Source: Phascolomyces articulosus (Eukaryota > Mucoromycota > Mucoromycetes > Mucorales > Lichtheimiaceae). Taken from it: a stretch of DNA of 64,000 bases. The notes beneath the pieces are model-generated. The model saw nothing but the letters and a program-made list of their open reading frames with translations, ran no database searches and was not told the DNA's origin. The translations under genes were made by a program, and so were the position numbers. The number at the start of each line of letters is the position of its first letter. Position 1 is the first letter of the stretch. Of the stretch, positions 46,134-60,517 are shown in pieces. The stretch lies in NCBI GenBank assembly GCA_025677815.1, contig JAIXMP010000053.1, forward strand, positions 62,001-126,000, read 5' to 3'.

Positions 46134-48390
46134 GGAAAGGTGGATCATTTTGCTAATAAATTCTACTATTATTACCATTATTTAGGATCTTCGCTTTCCC
46201 AAACGTGTTATAGAAGGATCTAACCTCACCAGAAAAGTTTTAAAACTTTTTAGGATAAATATATATATATATGATATGAAATGCAAGCCAAGAGAAACTT
46301 TATATGAAATGATGGTTTTGTATCTTCTATGATTACGATAAAATCTTTTTTAAGGAAGATGTAGCAGTCAATGTTAAAGAAGAATGGTATACATATAACG
46401 TGCCTTCACCAATTTATTGTTGTGATTTGTTTGTATGTTACACATCGATCAACGAAACTTGTTTAATAATATGATTTGATCCAACCATCATAAGTAATAT
46501 TATTATTATTATTAGTAATAGTAGTAGTAGTAGTAGTAGTCGACTTGTTTGACTTTACTACCAATAACAAAAAATGATCAGATTTTTATAAACTTTCTCC
46601 TTAATTTCAATAAACTAAAACGCTGAGCAGAAACAAACAGTTTTCCATGTGCTTTTTGATGGATTTCAATGTGACACAGACAAAATGATCAAAAGAAAAA
46701 GCAGGAGAATTTTTTTTTTTTTTTTGGTTCCTTTTGAAACGTGGTGTCTTGTTGAAATAAAGGATTTACTGATATGATTTAATATATTATAGATAATATT
46801 AGTCAAAATGTTGTTCATGTAATAAATTGTATGGGTTTCTATCAAACTTTTGGTTAATTAAAAAAAATTTACAACTGTTGATCCATTCTTTCTTTTTTAG
46901 TTTCATAAATGAAATGACTAACTGTGTATCATTTTTCTATTGAACACTATAATATATTATTATTATTTATTAGGACAACTGATCTTTCGATATTCTCCAT
47001 TATTCTTAGTATTAACGATCTTTATCATAAGGTGGATCGGATTCTATACGCAAAATACAGTCAATCGAAGCACGTTGTTGTTTTCGTTTCGTTATGACGG
47101 TTACATATTCTATTTTGACATATTATTTATACTGACTATATATAAGCAACATATTATTAGTATCATTATAAAATTATACATAAAACCCACTCGCAGCAGC
47201 AATATGCAGTTATTATTAGCCTCACTGTATAGCATATACTTATGTGTACACACGGTGATCGATACCGAAGAAGAAGAAGAGGAAGAAGAAAAAGAGCGGG
47301 AAGATCAATTTTGTTTGCTGCAGCACAATATATAAACAAAGGGAAAGGAAGGAGCTTGCATTTTACAACTATAATAGTGCGGCAGTACCGTCCTTTATTA
47401 CCAATAAATACTAAAATAAAATATGTTTATATACATTCACGCATCAATTTTTATGTACGTACTATCCACTCATAAAGTGTTTCAAACCATGTAAGCGGTT
47501 TATGCAGAACACCTTCGAATAACAAATATACACTTTTTTTGATGCTACGGACATCCTATTGGAACGTCTAATGTAGTAATGCGTAGTAAAATACACAAAC
47601 AATAACAACAGTGTAAATGATTTAGTTTATCATAATATGGACTTATTTGAATAAAAAGGTTTTTATCACATATTAATGGGATACTTCTGATCAATAAGTT
47701 TATTTATTTATTTATTTATCTATCTTTACAGCAAAATAATGCGCTTATCTATATAACTTTATGTTAAAGTTTTATATATATATATACATATCATTCACCA
47801 TTCTATAACTGATCATTGCTAATAAGGTTTTAGTTTCTATGTTCATTTTTATTTACGTGAGCTAGAATATGTATATTATATTATATATCATTATCATTTG
47901 GTACGTACCAAAAAAAAAAAAAAATAGGAGAGATGAATTACATTGATTATTACGAGTAATATTTCTGGCCCAAAAAAAAAAAAAACTAAAATAATCATTA
48001 GAAGGATGTTGAGAGTATAATCTTATTGACATACTTGTGTCAATGCTAATAGTAGTAATAGTAATAGTCATCACACTCTGTATCTAATTATAAGGAATTG
48101 TCATTCCATAATATAGACAAAAAGTGTATGATGCTTAGTGAAATGATTGATCCATAATAATATTCTGTCACCCCTTGACAAGAGAGAAAATGCATAGGAT
48201 CGATAATTAAAATTTCATAATGTTAGCAAACATCAAAATTTCATCAATATCCTCTACAACACGAACCACAGAGCTGCATAAAATACTCTAGTAGAATACC
48301 TCACTTTTTTTTTATTGCATGTAGACTATGTACAATTTTTTTTGTTTATTATTATATAGATATTATCTATCTTCTTTATTTAATAAATTG

Positions 48391-48544
48391 CTATTGTTCT
48401 TGGATTATATTTTCAACACAGCAGTATCGTCTTAAAACTTCAGCAAGAAGTTTGTGATTTGTTGGCTTGGTGAGATATCTGTAAATAATCAGAAAAAAGT
48501 AATTAAACGCGGATCGTGTTTATATACTATGTAATGCATAACAA

Positions 48545-48575
<31 letters not shown>

Positions 48576-51500
48576 GGGAACATGACATTTAAAAAAAAGA
48601 TGTATAAAGCACTTACCCATTCATACCAGCTTTCATGCATAACTGACGTGCACTATCTTGAATATCAGCCGTAAGAGCACTGATCGGAAGAGGTTTATCT
48701 CTTTTTTCTCTTGCTTCAATTTTTCTGATCCTTTTTGTAGCCTCAACACCATCACACTATATTGAAAAAAAAAACATTAATAATCCATTTGATATCACAC
48801 GCTTGTTGTTATCATTGATCAGAAACAGATAATGAGATAATAAGATAGTTGTCCAATTTACCTTGGGCATATGATGGTCAAAAAATGCCATTACAAAGTG
48901 ATTTTGTGGGTGACAAGTCCATGCTTCTATTGCTTCAAGGCCATTATTGGCACATGTCACTTGGAAACCAAATCGTGTGGTTAATTGTTTATATAATAGC
49001 TTTTGGGCTACCGGATTATCTATAAGAGTGAAGAAGTTTACACCTTACATTAATATCCATTTCCCCTCGTGTTTGATTCTGGAATACTAAATAGTGATTA
49101 TAGTATATACCTTCTGCAATTAAAATATGCATACTACTGAACCGTTCACGTTCTTCAGGAGTAATAAGTACTTCATTAGGATCGCTCGTTTTTCTGTTTT
49201 CTGAACTTTTACGAGATGGTATTCGTGGTCGTTGCAACGGTGATGTTATACGTGGTGATGAAATGGTTTGAGCAATAGTAAGTGAAGAAGTGGTTGTTTG
49301 TTTAAGCATATCAGTGATTGTTCGGAGTAAAGTCTTTCGACGCAATGGAACTGCAATGCGAACAACGAAATGATTTTTATTTTCTTTTTTAATAATAATG
49401 CCATTTTTGTTGCTGTTGTTTTTATTGTTTATTAATACGTCAGTAGGATCTTTATTAATATCTTGCACTTGTTGTTCTCTTGATTTTTGATCTGTTGTTG
49501 TTTTGACTCTCATGGCCGATGGTGGGTTGTTATTATTCCAGTGCTTGTTCGCAACAAGCATTTCCCCCATTTCACCTGTGGGGTAATGCAATACTAATAC
49601 ACATTGCGCACATTCTAACCATTGCTTGAATTGATCTATTCTTTCTGTAAATTCTGGATCAAGTGATAAATACAGCCCAATGACAATGATCTGGTAGTTT
49701 GTTGCATTACATCCGAACAACTTTTGAATGGTACATGCACCATCTACTATGGAGCTAGGTAATAAGTGTTGAACTAGAGCAATTGTGGATGGATATTTGT
49801 CTGCAACCAGAATACGCACTCCATTTACTTGCTCTGAAAGGCTACTGAGTAGCTCATCCCGACTACTCTTGGATTGTCCAATGGATGTGGGAATGGTTGC
49901 TTTGATGTTGAATAAAAAGGTCGATCCTTTCGACGATGTACTCTTGGCATCAATTTTCCCTTCCATAAGCTCTACTAGCTGAAGACAGATACTTAATCCT
50001 AATCCTGTACCACCATACTTGCGACTGCATAAATAACGAATAAGTTAAATATATTATAGTGCTTATTTCTTACTCATTTTGTATATCATTGATGTATAGA
50101 AAAATACTTACGTTGTACTTCCATCCACTTGAGAGAATGGAACAAAAAGAGATTTACGTTGTTCATCACTGATACCAATCCCTGAGTCTATCACCTCAAA
50201 CAACAGCGATACGGCTTTATTCCCATTAGTATTCTGATTGGAATTCATTAATTCTTTTTCCACAGAACATCTAATCTTGATTTCTCCTTTATCTGTAAAC
50301 TTGATTGCATTGCCTAATAAATTGATTATAATTCTAGATAATTATTTATATTGTAAGTCCTTTTCACATGAGAATTAACTGTAGTATACAATGGTTATAT
50401 AGGGAACATCATTATTTTCTTATAATTGTTATTACATACTGTCTAAGACGGTTTGCATCAGCCATAACAACTGGAGGAACATCAGACGCAATCTCGTACG
50501 TAACGTTTAGTCGCTTTTGGATTGCCATGGCAATCAGCATTTCGATCACATCAGCAATAATATCTTCTACAACGACTTCTGATAAATCAAGTGAAACTTT
50601 TCCTGCTTGTAACTATTTTTATAATATATATATATATATGATGAAGGCATTTTAGATTTAAATCTATAATAATGATATATACACTACAGGAAAAGCATTT
50701 GTTTAAGCATCAAGTCTGGTAATTTCAGTAAATCGAAAACAAGTTCATTATCAGTTAATGGTGACACAAAATACCACTGGTAAACTCATTTTAAATGCTG
50801 AAATTGCCAGAATGAACGAAAACAAGCTCCTTTCTATATTGATCAACATGTTAATATAAATAAAAATATTATATACCTTTGAGAAATTGAGAAGATCGTC
50901 AATCAATCGTAATAACATCTCACATGATTCCTTTGCAGTTTTCACAAGATCGTGTTGCTCTGGATCCAAACTACCATATCCATTGAAAAACATTATTAGT
51001 TGGGTTTTAATCAACCAATGAATAAGCAAGAAATATTTGGTAATAATACTTTACTCTGTGCCAGCTAATAATGAAATCATGCCATAGAATCCAGCAAAAG
51101 GTGTACGGATCTCGTGACTCATATTGGCTAAAAACATTTCACGCAACCGTGTAGCTCGAATAGCTGCTTCTCTACTACGTCGAGCATCCTCTAAAGCTTG
51201 TTTTTGCATTTCAATCATTCTGTGATTTATGAGGAAGAAAAATTGATTTGCACGGAATAATATACGTTAAAGATTGCTTATCATTATTCATTCATCTTTA
51301 TCCATGTATCATATATTCCTCCATAATGTTGTTTATTTTACCTCACATTTGCCATGGTAGCACGTTGAACGGATTTAAACAAGGATGCGTTGGTAGTAGA
51401 TATACCCATTTGTTGACATAACAAACCTAATACTGTTACATGACGTTGCGTAAAAACACCAACAACGCCTTCAATAAGCAAACAACCCACCGTTCGGAAC

Positions 51501-54500
51501 TTGTGTGTGATGGGCATGCAAATCACTGATTTTTCACCGGTGCGTTCAAACCAAGGTCCAACTGCAAATCGTGTGTCTTTTTTCACATTGTAAATAAAAA
51601 TGCTTTCACCTGTATGAATGGTATGATTGATAATGTTGCTCGAGACCAGTTTTTCGGCATCATCTAATGGCTTGGGTGGGTCATAGGTAGTAACTGGTTC
51701 GTTCTGGCAGCCATACGCACAGACACCATATTTATCCTCCTTGAGAATAATAGCTCCACAATCTGCACCGCTGTTTTCAAAAATAATATCCAACATGGAG
51801 ACTAATAACTTGTCAAACCTCACTTCTGATGAAATGACATGTGAACTCTTTAATATGGATGCCATATCAACCTATAATAAAGATATTAGTTATCATTTGT
51901 ACAACATTCGTTTAAGAGGTTTATAGTATAATTAAGAAAGGTATAAAAACTTACAATATCAAGACATTGTAATGTTTGTTCTGTGGTTACTGGCGGTATA
52001 TTCTCAGCCGTATATGGTTCGTTATTATTGACGGTAGTACTAATAACGGGTGAAGTGTTGCTAGAATCTTTTATCGTAGTAGTATCAGATGATATGTTGG
52101 TGTTTTTCCATGCATTTGGAGGTGTTTGGGTACCATAATAGGGTAATGTATCGGTTTGAACCCCAATATTATTGGGCTCGGCTTTAACATCATTCAGGAT
52201 CTCTAGCAGCTCAGAATATTTGGTACTGACGTGCCTTGCCTTTCCATATGATCCATGCCCCATATATAGGTCAATGGACTACAAAAAACAAATATTACAA
52301 TGAGTACACATGATGATGGTACCAAAAAAAAAAATTAATACTACCTTTTTTATAAAACAATAAGCAATGTTATCATATCCATTACGGTAATAAAATGCAC
52401 CCGTGTATTCATGGATAACACAGAGTTCTATGTACCAACCACCTTCGCGTGCTTGATTCAACGCATCTTCATATAAACGACTGGCTTGCAAAATATCTGG
52501 AGAGGACCCATTGAATCCGGCAAGTTCAGCCTCGATAAGCATCCAATACATGGTATAATTAATTGGACTATTGACTACATACTCATGTAAAAGTTTTTGA
52601 TTTTCTTGCACTTGTTTAAGATATGTTTCATTATTAGTAGTGTCTTGTCGACACTTTTCAATAAGTGCCAATGAGAAATAAAATAACATCATACGGGTAT
52701 GTCTATATAGGTATAAAATAGAAAGTCATTTTTCATCATTCTGATCACCATCATAATACTAACTCTATCCCTTATCCTATATATATATAGTATAGTACAA
52801 AAGAATAAGTATAATGATACTCACCTATGACATGGATGACCATAGATTGTACTATAACATCGATAACCTACTTCTACCGCTGCATCCACATGTCCATATA
52901 ATACGAGTGGTAACATCTTAAATGATTCGTACCAATTTAAATAAATTGGAGGATTGCTGCTCTGTTTAGAAATCTCAGTGGAATAATGTGCATCTCGAAA
53001 TCCATCATCAGCATCAAAAACGTTTGGTGTATCAATATATGTTTGGCCTTGCAATGCTTTACAAGTACGTATAACACACATGATAAGACCGTTTGCCTCA
53101 ATAGATGGAGACCATGAATGAATTTCTTGATACTTCTGCTCTGCATGGCGCAAAGTGTCTGCAATATGAGTGCCAGTATAAAATAAATGTTGGGATTCAT
53201 TGCTTGCATTAAAACCAGAAAAAACAGGGTCACCCGCTGATAATGAATAACGTAAACCTTCTTGATAATAATGGAGAGCGCCTCGAAAATGATATTTCCA
53301 ACTGATAAGAAATGATCCATATATACAGTAAGCAAATCCTTTTTCATGGGGTGTACCATATTTATCTGCCAACGCAATACCTATGGAACCTATTTTCTAA
53401 TATGGTAGTTTAAGTTAGTCGTAATGATTTACTGTTTAAAAACAAGTATTATCCCAGTAGTATCTGTATTTTCTCTCTTGTTTTAATTATTCAGAATATA
53501 ATAATACTTACTTCGGCAAAAGCATGTTTTTTACAGAAGACAACATATCCTAAACCAGTACCAATACTGGCAATGGATGCTGTACCAACCATACCACACG
53601 TAAATGCCAATTTCAAAATCCGGCATGTCCAGTAATGCAGTTCAAGCTTATAACCACCCCAATATGACATTAAAAGACTATATAAATTTGTTTTTGTTAT
53701 TACTATTCCGAGCATATCATATGACAAATTGAAAGTGCTCTGATTGTATGTACTGTTTGATAAATATATACGAGTTATCATTGCGCAGCATCACCAGTAA
53801 TGGTACTTACATCTCTTCCATGATACCGAGTAATCCAATAAAAGAAGGGTCATCAGAAACTGGTAATTGTAAAATGCGATCTATACCAAGGGTTTCAACT
53901 AGCTCTTCAATTTCATCATGCAAATTAATTAATCCTTCTCTACTAGTATCTATAAGAGATCGCTCTTGAGGGGAAATATCATCCAGACAATGATGAAGTA
54001 TCTCGATTGCTTTTTTATGATTTTGCACACCGTAATAGTACCGTGCCTGAGCACGATAGGCAGGAACCCGATCACTTGGTGTACGTCCATGTTTAAATAT
54101 AACGTTTACTAATTCTTCAGTCTTGTCATATTCCCCTACGGTCAAGCTAAGAGTAGCAGCATTGTTATAAAGCGTAATAGTGGTAGGATATTCATCATTA
54201 TTCACCCATTGAGTTTCCAAATTTCCAAGTTGTAATGCACCCATATAATATGCAAACGCCATCTGGTGGGCACCAAAAGTTCTTCCTCTATTTCCAGCCT
54301 CAATAAGTGTTTGTCGATAGTGTTGTTTATCATCCATTACCAGTAGAAGATCAATACATTTTAGTAAATGGTCAGATACCAAAAAAATGTCGACCTCTTC
54401 CTCTATATTAATGACAATTATAAAAATTATTCAATTATTATTCAATACCTCGTACACACTACTGTTTGTTCTTTTTTTCTTTTTTAGGAAAGAAAAAAAC

Positions 54501-57500
54501 GAACCTTCCATCATATATTGTGCGATTTTTAAATGCATTTTAGCACGCATAGTCGGATTAGCGAGTTCTGATGCGGCATATGAAATACGATCATGACTCC
54601 ATTTGAATTCATCAACACCTATCGGCATAATATATCCTTCTTGTAACACAGCTTGTAAACCACTGATAGGATCATTGTTACTGGACGTGGATGATATTGT
54701 TGATTTGGCACTTGTTTGGCGATGGATGGGTTTGTGATCGGATGGTAACAAATTTTTACCATTATTGTTGCTCCATCTGTCATAGCGATCTTCATCGCCA
54801 GTCAATATGGATGTTGTTGTGCTATTATCGTCGTCATCGATCATGGTTGTACTTTCATCATCATCCAAATCTTCTCCATCGCAATCATCAAGTACCAAGT
54901 TCTTTATAGTGTTCCAAGTAAAAGAATCACCCACAAAAGACGCCCATTTAAGAATGGTACGACCTGCACGTGGGAGTTCTCGTAATCGACCCACCATGAA
55001 CTCCAACTGTTGTACATCGTAAGTATCATTATCATCTAATATGGTGGCATCATTTACTTCTTGAAGATCGAAACTCCATTCATTTTTTTCCCAATCATAA
55101 AATATAAGCTTTTTACGTTCGAGTGTTTGTAATAATTGAGTAGCATAAAAGATATTGCCTCGTGTTCGGTTATATATAATTTCAGCAAGTGGTGTAATAG
55201 TTTCGCGGGGTCGATGGAGTGTGTCACAGATAAAGTCAATCAAAGGATTCATACCAAGGGCTTCAACACGAATCAAATGAATATCAGCAACTTGATTTCC
55301 AAGAACAAGTTTCTTGAATTTTTCGGTAACTTCTTGATCACGATATGACATGAAGATTAATAACTGAATTCGGGATGAGATGAGACTTTTCAAGAGCTCC
55401 AGCGATGGTTCATCTAAATAATAAGTATTATTGTCATTCTTTTCTATTAATCACCACAGGCTCGTATATTTATTTTGTGCATTTCACAATTTCGCTATTA
55501 CAAACCTGCTTGATGTAAATCATCCAAAAACTGATTTATTGGGTCAATACCGCGTATATAAAAAATAACCATACGTTATATTATATAAAATAATGTCATT
55601 AATAATCTGTAATCAAATGCTTAAAATAAAAAACACAAAGCAAAGATCTTTTAAATCACCATTCTTTTGAATAATTACCAATGTCGTCATTCGCCAATGT
55701 GAAATAGCACGAAATATTTCAACATATAAGTTATGGAATCGCGTCCGCGCCTCATTATCATTCATCTTCTTTTCAGTAGTAGTAGATGATGCGTCTGTTC
55801 TGTTAATGCTACTATTCTTTGTTGTGTCTATCAACGTTTCTGTTGACATTTCTAATTGTAGTAGTGTCTTGAGTTCAGGTACAAAATCAGTCATAAGTGT
55901 GGTGCTTGAATATTGATCTCCAAGAGATACTTTAAAATGATCAAAAAATAGACGAATGTTATCTTTGGACTCGGATAATATTTGTTGCAATATATAAGAT
56001 AACAACTTTGCCAATGCACTATATGGAACCTTGTTTCGACTGTCGAATTTCGAAGTAGCCATATACCTACAATATAAAATAAATCAAGTATCATTTTTCA
56101 ATGAATTTCATAGATAGTAAACCCAATAAAATATTAGTACACAATATAGAGAATATCTGTATGCTACATACCCATTTTGTCGAGCAATTGGCTGTATTTC
56201 AGTAAATAAAGCTGATTTGCCTATAATAATAGATAATGAAAAAGTAAGTAACAATTCTTGTACTATGAATGATAACAATAAATAAATTTCAATCTTACCA
56301 ATACCTCCAGGACCATAGACACCAACTATGGTAGTTGGTGATGTTTTTGAATTATTGAAAACTACTCTGTTATTCGCACTTATTGAGGTGTCACTTCCAA
56401 TTAAGACACTACCAGTACAGTAACTTTTAGCTGTGGTCGATTTACATGTACCATTACTACCATTGGCGTAGCTGTCTGTTTCAGATAGTTCACTTCCTAT
56501 GTCACTGACAGTTTCATCTGTTGCCGAAATATTTGTTTCGGTAACAGTGGGAAGTTTTGTTGTATGACTTCGAAGTCGGGTTGATTTGTAGGATCCTGCA
56601 CATCGTTTAATAAAAAACGACATTTCTTGAAGAACGTCGTGTCGGCCATATATTATTTTTGGAAGTGTGAATACATAGGAAACATCATGCTGGGCCAAGG
56701 GGAAAAGTGGAATTATCTATTTTGTATATTTATAATATTTGAATAAATGATACTGTTTTCAAATGCTGTTTTACTATTTGTTCATCAAAACAAACCTCTG
56801 TAGTCAATTCTTCTTTTTGGGATATTAATAAGTTTAAACATTCATTCAAATCTATGTTATTATAAAATAAAGGATATATATTTATAAGTTGATGTGGCAC
56901 TTTGGTTTGAACTTGCTTTTTTCTTATATATACCATATCTCACTCCATGAGCGCTTGTGTAACGATCATCAGGTGCCTAATGATATTCGATCATAAAAGT
57001 AAGATTCTATCCGAAAATCAGGAACTTTTTTTTATAATAAAAGAGTCTAAAATATATAATCCAATATACTTTGTTTGTCATTTTTTCAATGATACGAGAA
57101 AGAACTTGAGGAATTTCAAGTTGAAGTTCATGAACCAAAGGAAGTTTACGACTCAAAATTGCGTGTACGATTTCTAATGGTCCCCCATCAAAAGGGGTTC
57201 GTCCCGTTAATAACGTGAAAAACATGATGCCTAAAGAATATATGTCCGATCGATGATCTGGCGCATAAGTTGTACGACCGGTTTGTTCTGGACTCATATA
57301 CATTAACCAGCTTTGAAGAAACTCTATTGATTCTCTATTATTCGTTGTCTTGCGCCAATTTTCTGTTGTTAAAAAACTTTTCAATTTGTAAAAAAAAAAA
57401 AAAAAAAAAAGAATGACGCGAGATAATTGTTATTAGGAATATAAAATAGACTACTCATTAATATCATTTATATAATAGCAAGATTGATCATTTGTATTAT

Positions 57501-58415
57501 ATAGGATGTTACAAACCTCTCCAATGATTTTGAGCCTGAGTCAAAGTTCCATAATTTGACAGGACCATCATCTTCACCGTTCCATTGGAATGCTATATAT
57601 ATATTTGTTAATAGTAAAAAGAATTAGAGATTAAATATGCTAAAAACACCAATAATATTTATTAACTGCTATTACATACCGCTTGGGCGTATTTCGCCAT
57701 GAACGGCATTATGTTTATGGATATACTCTAAGCACGATAAACACTTGATTGCAAAGCGTAAAAAAGTGCCAAGGTCTTTATGCATCCTAATATTATCATA
57801 TCCCAGCATATTGGATGCCATGATTTTATTTTGTCTTGAACAGTAATACTTCTGTCCATCATCAGAGTATATCGTAGCAGTTAAGCCGTTTGGAAAATTC
57901 AGGTACTCAATTGGTCGGACTATAGTTTTGAAAATGGGGATAGTAAGTTTCTAAATGATGACACTTCTCTCCTTCTGCCCCCTTTTTTACTCTTTGCAAA
58001 ACTCACAAATCCCATTCTATTTTCCTTTTATTTTTACCAAGATATAAAGGGCCATCATTATATTGATATAATTTCTTCATTATGTAAAATTCGCGCTCGA
58101 GCCGTAATGAACTTGAGGAAACTTTTGCAACCACTGAACTTTTGTCTTTAATTCTAACACGACATTTTAAATGAAAATAGTTGATCATTTCAATTCATTC
58201 GATTAATTCCAATGTAATCTTCTATTAAAAATGAATCAAGCATTGCTTATAATTTACCTGTAGCCTGAAATTATTTCGACATTTTCATAATGGACTAAAC
58301 CAGACGTCGTATTAATAAAATGGTATCCTCTTATATAAGGAAGATTTCCAAAAAACGCGCTATGTTGTGTGGGTGAATCAGTTGAAATGGAGATGCCAGA
58401 TTCCGAGTTTGACAT
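48391..58415 (-). CDS. Mak2/Mak3-type giant hybrid histidine kinase, copy A
   Basis: About 25 exons, ~2,400 aa by my count, start [11 protein letters not shown] at 58415, stop at 48391. Domain order: kinase-like domain (58165-57090; [23 protein letters not shown]); AAA-type NTPase (56700-54430; Walker [12 protein letters not shown], Walker [12 protein letters not shown]); helical TPR-like region (54400-52280); GAF (51865-51338); HisKA with H-box [16 protein letters not shown] (51207-51060); HATPase with [18 protein letters not shown] and GTGLGLSI; pseudo-receiver (about 49850-49620); true receiver (49150-48391; ILIAED, FFDHHMP, ALTAD, LTKPTN). S. pombe Mak2/Mak3 relatives sense oxidative stress through a phosphorelay. 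The kinase-like domain lacks catalytic residues. An intron near 48547 carries a 29-T tract. Confidence 0.9.
48547..48575. repeat. Poly-T tract (29 bases) in an intron
   Basis: Uninterrupted T run inside the penultimate intron of kinase copy A; on the transcribed strand it reads as poly-A. Confidence 0.9.
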
Positions 58416-60517
58416 GGTAATAAAGAACAGAGAAGCTGTTTGTTTAAAAAAGATAGAATAATATAGAAAAGGGTGATAGGGAGAGAGGAAAAAATGAATA
58501 GTTTTATATCATAAACAGAAATAATAATAATAGTAAATGCCTATATCGAGGTTATGAACAGGTGAATACACTATCCACCGATCTATCCGTTGTCAAAGGA
58601 GGCTAAAGTATATATCCCAGAGGGAGTTAACGAGTGTGCATCATATTCTCATCTAACAAAAAGTATACAGCAAATAAACGAATAATCTCTGTATTATAAA
58701 TGCATGTGGTAGTAAATATTCAACAACATCACCATCAATATTTGTATATATATATATTACAGACACAAAGTTCATTATAAATCATTAGTGAATGTTATAA
58801 GGTCAGTGTATTTTTATATAGCAAAATGAAATATTATTATGTCTATGCATGCATCTTCGGTGGCACGTAGTTACACTGACTGCAATTATGATGTTACCAC
58901 CAATGTTCGATGTTCCCTTTTCAAGCAAATTTTCACAAATATATTGGATGACTTCATTTAATGGTACTAAGTAGGCAATTTCATTGTTCAAATATGTATT
59001 ATTATTTTACCTATTTCCAGGATATTCCTTGAACTGACTTGTTTGAAAACGTCATAAAAGGTTTTTGTTAAAAAATAGGAGTGGGAAATTACTATTTTGT
59101 TCGATCTTGACGAAGACGAAACAGACCAAGATAAAATGGGCACATGCAGTAATTCAATGACAGCTATAGTTACTCCTTATAAATATAACATGTGGTTCAC
59201 TGATAATATGCCAAAGAAACAGTATAAAGGGAAAAGGAAATTTTAGCTCGCAGTTTTTTTGTTTATCAATAATGGCAGTAACACAAAAATGAATATTATG
59301 AGGCAAAAGCACAAAAGAACAGATTAGATTGTTTTTAACATTTATCATTGTTAGTGATGAGAATTAGAAAGTGGGAAATTAATTCGAAAAATATAACACA
59401 TCTATTGAATTGCTTCTTTTAATTTGCTATTACTTGTTACTGTTTCGGTATATATCTTTGTCAATTTTAAGGAAAATCTCGTTAATAATAATATTTTAGG
59501 TGTATATTCATAACAAAAACTTTCGAAAAGAAATACGTGTACAATAAAGAAAAATATGAAGAAGGAAAACAAAAGTAAATTGAAGAATGCTACAGCAATA
59601 GTGGACATACGGTACTGTCTCTATTTTTCGTTCGCAAAAAAAAAGAGAAACCTCTGCATACATCTTTGGAACTATCTAAACGCTAATATTTTACTCCTAG
59701 AAAACATGCTGGTATTACTAGTCGATCGTACTTTTTATTTGTTATACGTAATATCCAGGGATGGAAATTTACTTCCATCTCTATATATCATAGTAATGGG
59801 ATAATATGGTTTATCATAAAGTCTAATGGTCTTATCAAATTATCTATTTTGTAATATTATACATAAAATGCATAAAAATTATATACACTATCCATATTTT
59901 GATTTGTAAAGGAATAACACTTTTAATTTAACAATATGTACGAAAAAAGTAATAATTGCGTATTTGAGATATTGTTGACATCTTTTACTTTCGCCGTAAT
60001 TCGTAAATCAGTTAGTTTATCATATGTATGCGAGTCAAAAAGACTGCCGATCTTTAGTCTATTCTTTAAACTTACGTTTAACAGATCGACTACAGATTGT
60101 AGACGAGATTGAATTTCATTACTAGCTCTTTGAATGTATTTAATAAATACTTCGTGCCTAATCGGCTTTGAGACAAGTAGAAAATGAAAGTACGTAATAT
60201 AATAGCTCATAAAACAACAATGTATCTATGTGCATCACATCTAGTACTAGTATATTTATTTATTTCCATATCACCAAATTCACAAAGCAAGGTAATTATC
60301 AAGTTTTATCATGTTATTAACGAGCAATTTAGTAACCAATCCAAAATGGACACAAATTTAAATAACTACAGAATACGTATCATATTATTATTTTCATAGT
60401 CAAAAATAAGGTACATTTCTATTAGAATTATTATGATTATATGTTGGTATAAATAAAGTTGATTAATAAAATGGGTCTACGAGCAAAAATAGTAATTTTC
60501 TTTTATTAAATTTATTA
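58416..60517. other. Intergenic spacer of the kinase pair
   Basis: 2.1 kb holding the 3' end of copy B and the promoter of copy A. Two minus-strand stretches look more protein-like than their surroundings: 59923-60180 (VFIKYIQRASNEIQSRLQ, NRLKIGSLFDSHTYDK) and 58803-58991 (LNEVIQYICENLLEKG). They could be exons or remnants of an unrecognised gene, but neither matches a family I know. Confidence 0.4.

Larger units (their letters stand above)
44259..48390. other. 4.1-kb gene desert with microsatellites
   Basis: No convincing coding frame on either strand; open stretches are simple-sequence or AT-biased. It contains purine tracts at 44290-44420, ATGATGATGATG near 44845, an (AAT)n run at about 46097-46133, and adjoining (ATT)n and (AGT)n runs at 46498-46540. 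One structured GC-richer island lies at 45560-45645. The upstream part may include the 5' end or promoter of the FHA-RING gene. Confidence 0.55.

Noticed and set aside
46940..47335. 131-codon plus-strand frame ending in a poly-Glu run
   Set aside because: Composition is that of translated AT-rich and simple-sequence DNA, and no family resemblance is seen.
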